From NCBI GenBank assembly GCA_015680685.1, contig MNCI01006837.1, forward strand, positions 629,984 through 654,663: DNA of 24,680 nt, written 5' to 3'. Below the pieces are notes generated by a model that saw only the letters and a program-made list of their open reading frames with translations, was not told the origin of the DNA and did no database searches. The stretch is from Gnetum montanum. Its lineage: Eukaryota > Streptophyta > Gnetopsida > Gnetales > Gnetaceae. This document shows, in pieces, positions 20,781 to 24,680 of the stretch. The first letter of the stretch is position 1, and each line of letters starts with the position of its first letter. Both the position numbers and the translations under genes were made by a program.

Positions 20781-20857
20781 TGCGTATACAAGGCCCCGTA
20801 TACGCAGCGCCTACATATACATGGCCCCGTTGACGCAACGCCCAACCCCTATATATA
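20781..20857 (+). promoter_or_regulatory. LTR-like internal promoter upstream of the third ORF
   Basis: TGCGTATAC (20781-20789) and its inverse GTATACGCA (20798-20806) form a perfect 9-base inverted repeat with 8 bases between. GGCCCCGTTGACGCAAC (20823-20839) matches the 5' LTR motif at 12148-12164 in 16 of 17 bases. A TATATATA box follows at 20850-20857, about 10 bases on; the LTR spacing is 15. GTCAAT just upstream (20770-20775) also occurs in the LTR. It is either a real second promoter for the third ORF or a captured piece of a related U3. The ORF begins 370 bp downstream. Confidence 0.55.
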
Positions 20858-21037
20858 CAATGCCACACTTCTTCATTTTTCATCATTTGGGGTCCAAATT
20901 AAGAGGATTTTTTGCTATTTTTCTGCCTAATCCTTCCCAATGCACCTACACTCCATCACATGTTTGCATCAACTTTTCCTTGCCCCTTTTCCGCAATCGG
21001 AGGTGTGCACTTAGTCATGGGGGGTGGTGCCCTTATG

Positions 21038-21074
21038 TAATTAATTAATTAATTAACTAATTAGTTGTTAATTA
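21038..21074 (+). repeat. TAAT/ATTA low-complexity run
   Basis: Reiterated TAATTAAT sequence of about 37 bases between the putative internal promoter and the third ORF. Confidence 0.85.
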
Positions 21075-21227
21075 CAAAACCTTTGGCCCTAACCCCTAAC
21101 TTAACACTCCAGGAAACTTAACGGTGTGCATGTGCCATTAACATAACTTGGTCAAACTGAGAAAGTATATACAGACCATCTTAAGCTATTTATGAATGGT
21201 CTAATGAATGGTTATGTTTGATTTCAA

Positions 21228-24083
21228 ATGGCACCCAAACCGAGGCACCTGAGGGATGAAGGATCATCACAACCAAGGGACAAGCACCCACGTACGGGAA
21301 GGGGACAAGGTGTGCAACCACCAGAGTATGTGGAGGGCTCTCATGCAACTGGGCCCTTCCGTGAAAGACCTGACGTGGAATCTGTTCACCAGATTCCTGA
21401 AGAGGAGATTCTCAACGAGCAATCACTCGAGGATGAGACTCCTGGGATAGCACCATGGCTTGAGATCACCTTGACCCAAGCCTACCTTGATGCTATCACG
21501 CCATGCAAGGTGCAATAGACGGTCCTCCAAGAGTTAAATTTTGGACCATTCCTCGATAACGCTCTAGAAGACGTGAGACTTCAATTGCAGAACTCTCTGA
21601 TGTGGCCAATCATCACAACCAATGGTGAGTGGTACTTAGGAGAAACTTATCTCTTCTAGACGAATTAGCAACCAAGGTCAAGAATAAGAATCAAAGACAT
21701 TTATGTCTCTTACTCTTTGGAAGCTATAGCGCAAGCTCTAGGGTTGCCCAAAATTGGGACAGATGTGGCAAAAATTCCTAAGCAAGCCGATCCAGAGGTG
21801 AAGGTGCAATGGATCCAACGATGCTACGGGGTAGAGCGCAAGGAATTAGACTCCTTGACCATGGTGGAGAGAGTATACTCCAAGATAGTGTCTTACCATT
21901 TGAATCCAACGGTAAGACCCAGCAAAATCACAACCTTCTCTGCTCGTGCGTGTGCCACATTGAGTGGGAAATTTCCCATGATTCTTTCACAACTGTTGTT
22001 TCTAGAGATTGAAAAAAGGTTCGTTGAGAACGAACGTGGAAGATGAGCTCTCCCCTTTCCCTACCTAATTCGAAAGTTATGCAAATGGGCATGGATAGCA
22101 TGGTACTCTAATAATATCATCCGGTGCACCCCAATTACCTCGTGATGAGAAATGATGAAAGACAAAACTCCTGCCACCACATAGACAGAGGAAGAGCAGC
22201 AGCCACCTCCACCACCTATGCAAACAATGCATCCGGGCTTGCAAAACATAGCAGAATACATCTACGAGCTCCAAGAAATGCTCTTGAGCTAGCAAGAGCA
22301 ATCTAGCAGGACTGGTGGAGGAGAAGATACTTTGATTTATCGCCCTACCATGAGCCACCTAGAGCAAGTGGCTCAATTAGTCATCTTGCTTGAAAGGGCA
22401 GGGATGATATTCTTTGCCACCCAAGCACCAATTCCACCTAGAATAGATCCAAGCATCCAAGATGTATCAACCGCAACACAGCAGTTGTTCCCCGAAATCT
22501 CAAGGAATGCTGCTACTTTTTCAGTACGCTTGGAAGATGGTGAAGGGGCGACGGTCCTAATGATGCAGCACCAGGGATAGGAAGTTACGGCCAAAGTGGT
22601 TTCCGATACAATTGCTACAGTTCTCAATGCACTGGCATCACCTGTACCAAACATTCATGGGCTACAAGATGTATAGGTGTCTGCCGAAACTTCACGTAGC
22701 AAGATTAAGGTAGCCCAACATGAAGAATTGTTGGACCGACTGGTGGGAATCGGGCAACCGCTTCTAGATGTCTTCAACCTTCTGGAAAACATCACTACAA
22801 CCTAGTCAGAGCTACTATTGGCAAGGGGCAAGAGCATCGTCTTGGAAGGGCAACTAGAAGCTACTCAAGCTGCTTGTCAACGCTTGGCAACGGAGGTAGC
22901 CCAATTAAGAGCCCACCTTGCCAATCTAGCCATCCTCGATCGTAAATTCACCAGAGATGAAGCTTTTCAACAGCTTTAGCTTAAACTTCAGGTTGTTGAG
23001 GATGTAAGGGAGATGGTGATCCTTGACAAGTCCATAGCAGACACCCGAGCGTATCACTTAAAAAAGGACTTGGCGGAGGTTCACTAAGAGAACGTGCAAC
23101 TGACCGCAGAAGTTCATCGCCTGTGCAATGTTGGTGCAGCAAACGAACACATGAAGGATTTCATCCACCAACAGCAAGAAGAACTAGCTAGGGTGAACGC
23201 AGACATAAGAAGGTTGGAAGCTAAAAATAGGAATCTATCAATGGAGGAGGTTCGGGCTTTGCGACAGAAGTCTACAATTGAAATTTCCACTTGGAAAAAC
23301 GAGGCCCTGAAGTTCAAAAAAGTCAAAAATCATTACAGGGACCAAGTGGGATTGCAGAAGGAGGTGAACGAGAACCACATTCAAGTCGCTAAAACCAAGA
23401 TGAACCAAGCACTCCAGTAGCTCCAAGAGGGAGGTGACATATGGCCATCTATCTTTGATGGGTTGAATGCCTATAGCAAAGCAGAAATCCACCTAAAGGA
23501 GCTGAAAATCAAAGAAATGACAGAATACATGGAATTTGTCAACCTTCGATATGAAAACTTGGCTATGCTCACAACCAGGAGACTATGGTCAGAGTTAGAA
23601 AAATAAGTGGCCGCCTCGTATTCCTTATATAAGGATGAGTTCCAAGTGCACAAGGCAACAAAACAAAAGCTGGCAACAGCAAATGTGAAACTTGAGGTCC
23701 TCTGCATAAGCTTTGAAGGCCAACATATCATTGTGGAGGACCTAGCCTGAAGAATGAATGACTACCAGCAGCTGCAATCATCAATCCGAACGTTCGATAT
23801 CGAACGCAAGCAGTTCGTAGCCTAGTTTGTTAATTTAAAAGAACTCATCCCAGTGTTGCCTTGCCCTTGGGAAGTTCTAGTTCCAGTACACATTGGAGAA
23901 GCCGCCTAGATCGTGAATGACCCCAGAACCAAAGAAGAGAAAATGAAGGCTCTCTTGGAGGCTTTTCGACTACCTCTAGAAGTTGCAGCTACCGCAAGAC
24001 TTCCGACATCCGTGCCACCACCAACGCATGGGCCAAAGGCTGGAGAGGGTCCGTTAGAACCACCGCCCCCAGGGATGGTGTGA
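21228..24083 (+). pseudogene. Third ORF in env position: plant-transposon-domain and coiled-coil protein, broken by stops
   Basis: ATG at 21228 (A at -3, G at +4) opens a frame that stays in phase for about 951 codons, to TGA 24081-24083. It holds 18 internal stops: 12 TAG, 4 TGA, 2 TAA. Part 1 (to about 21480) is charged and hydrophilic. Part 2 (about 21520-22095) reads LEAIAQALGLP, KVQWIQRCYGV, HLNPTVRPSKITTFSARACA, LLFLEIEKRF and ALPFPYLIRKLC. It resembles the 'putative plant transposon protein' domain found in plant retroelement ORFs, where relatives end FP.LI..LC. Part 3 is a poly-Gln/Pro linker (EEEQQPPPPP, about 22188). Part 4 (about 22330-23740) is mostly heptad-like coiled coil, e.g. 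QQQEELARVNADIRRLEAKN. Part 5 is Pro-rich (PPPTHG, LEPPPPG). I see no signal peptide or membrane segment, so it does not look like a fusion envelope. The domain call is by eye. Confidence 0.8.
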
Positions 24084-24322
24084 TCTTCTCCAGCAATTTT
24101 GTGCATCATCCTACACAACAGAGGCTCCCGGACCAGCGGAGTGTTCAATTTTGTCTCTGAACACTGCCATTTTTGTAATTTATCCCCCTCTATAACTCAA
24201 GCACTTGGTCAAATTTATGTTATGTCATGTGTGTGTCTTGTATGTGTTTAAGTTATGTGTGTTGTAAATAAGAATCCATACCTTCCAAATTGTAAAGTAA
24301 CTCGAGGATGAGTTTTTGCTTG
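24084..24322 (+). other. 3' untranslated part before the polypurine tract
   Basis: No gene seen. The frame of the third ORF stays readable for about 55 more codons after TGA 24081, but the sequence loses its coiled-coil/Pro-rich character, so I take 24083 as the natural end. Confidence 0.5.
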
Positions 24323-24334
24323 GTCGTGGGGGTA
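24323..24334 (+). other. Polypurine tract
   Basis: GTCGTGGGGGTA directly precedes the 3' LTR's TG. The G run followed by TA is the usual plant Ty3/gypsy form for plus-strand priming. Confidence 0.75.
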
Positions 24335-24680
24335 TGATGAAGTGTCAAAAGTCAATGCATCAACTGGGCCACGTATATGCAACTGTGTCGATGTGGGCCC
24401 ATCGACGTAGCCACCTTGCATCGACGTAGCCCCGTTTACATAGCCACCTTTCCTGGATCTATAAATATGAGGGTCTTCTGCCTCATTTAGGCATCTTTTT
24501 GAGTAGTAGTAGCGAAGCTCTTGCAGTTTGTTCCCACAAGAGATAGAATCTTTTCCAAGTGCCCACAGCAAGTCTAAGAAAAGTGATCGGATCTTTATTC
24601 GAGCGTTGATGTATCTAAGCCCATTGGTGTGATGGAAATAAAGACGAACTATTCAAGCATACCTTGCAACATTTGGACTT
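24335..24680 (+). repeat. 3' LTR, first 346 bp
   Basis: Aligns with 12055 onward from TGATGAAGTGTC to the window end. Differences are about 30 transitions, one transversion and one indel of about 9 bp (near 24538, longer in the 3' copy). Most changes lie in the first 150 bases; the last ~100 bases are almost identical. TATAAATA is at 24460-24467. A minus-strand open stretch (24248-24571) is a shadow. Confidence 0.95.

Larger units (their letters stand above)
12055..24680 (+). mobile_element. Athila-like Ty3/gypsy LTR retrotransposon (3' LTR cut by the window edge)
   Basis: The element contains, in order: 5' LTR (12055-12950), PBS (12952-12969), gag, protease, RT, RNase H, integrase (13027-19233), a 2-kb leader, a third ORF (21228-24083), polypurine tract (about 24323-24334) and the start of the 3' LTR (24335). 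PR-RT-RH-IN order places it in Ty3/gypsy. Motifs such as FMDDFS, VQEGIVLGHRIS and SFLGH, the tRNA-Asp-type PBS and an extra ORF after integrase point to the Athila lineage. Complete length would be about 13.2 kb if the 3' LTR equals the 5' LTR. All frames carry stops (37 in gag-pol, 18 in the third ORF), so the copy is dead but structurally almost whole. Confidence 0.93.

Noticed and set aside
20258-20833. A 191-codon open frame ahead of the third ORF
   Set aside because: Hydrophobic because of T-rich DNA. It runs through the palindromes and the LTR-like promoter motif, and nothing matches a known family.
21228-24083. Reading the third ORF as a classical envelope glycoprotein
   Set aside because: No signal peptide, hydrophobic fusion segment or C-terminal membrane anchor is visible. 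The long coiled coil alone is not enough.
1-24680. CRISPR arrays, bacterial operons, rRNA or tRNA genes
   Set aside because: I saw no direct-repeat/spacer arrays, no ribosome-binding-site-led operons and no tRNA cloverleaf or rRNA core sequence. The content is typical plant repeat DNA.

Overview
The window looks like intergenic DNA from a large, repeat-rich seed-plant genome, and a gymnosperm or conifer is my best guess. Reasons: old Ty3/gypsy LTR retrotransposons with very long LTRs, heavy decay by point substitution, a plant subtilase gene scrap, and no intact cellular gene in 24.7 kb. The species cannot be fixed from the sequence alone. Everything protein-like here is a pseudogene. Layout: (1) 1-487 is a truncated LTR on the minus strand. 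(2) 935-3965 is the heavily decayed pol of a Tat-type Ty3/gypsy element on the plus strand (RT, RNase H, second archaeal-type RNase H, integrase), without recognisable LTRs of its own. (3) 4185-4491 is a polypyrimidine tract followed by a long impure TG/CA microsatellite. (4) 4688-5682 is a solo LTR of the same family as 1-487 but in opposite orientation, with a perfect 5-bp target duplication (TATAT). (5) 5688-12054 is AT-rich spacer with a diverged ~215-bp repeat, a 67-bp tandem duplication, a broken minus-strand reading frame of unknown identity (8762-9490), a subtilisin-like protease C-terminal scrap (9617-10006, minus) and a (TC)n microsatellite. (6) 12055 to the window end is one nearly complete Athila-like Ty3/gypsy element on the plus strand: 896-bp 5' LTR, tRNA-Asp-type primer binding site, gag, protease, RT, RNase H, integrase, a 2-kb leader, a third large reading frame, polypurine tract, and the first 346 bp of the 3' LTR. 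The most interesting part is the third reading frame at 21228-24083, in the position where Athila-type elements carry an env-like gene. It is about 951 codons, broken by 18 in-frame stops but by no frameshift that I can find. It encodes an N-terminal region resembling the 'putative plant transposon protein' domain, then a proline-rich linker, a long coiled coil and a proline-rich tail, with no obvious membrane segment. About 370 bp upstream lies a TATA box preceded by a motif matching 16 of 17 bases of the element's own LTR promoter, so this ORF may have had its own promoter. Two other patterns stand out. In-frame stops are strongly biased to TAG (37 of 55), then TGA (12), then TAA (6), and the two LTRs differ almost only by transitions concentrated in U3; both are expected from deamination of methylated cytosine in a long-silenced element. 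The U3 regions of both LTR families also carry arrays of CG-flanked palindromes with different cores (GATATC versus GTCGAC/GTATAC) at the same place upstream of the TATA box.
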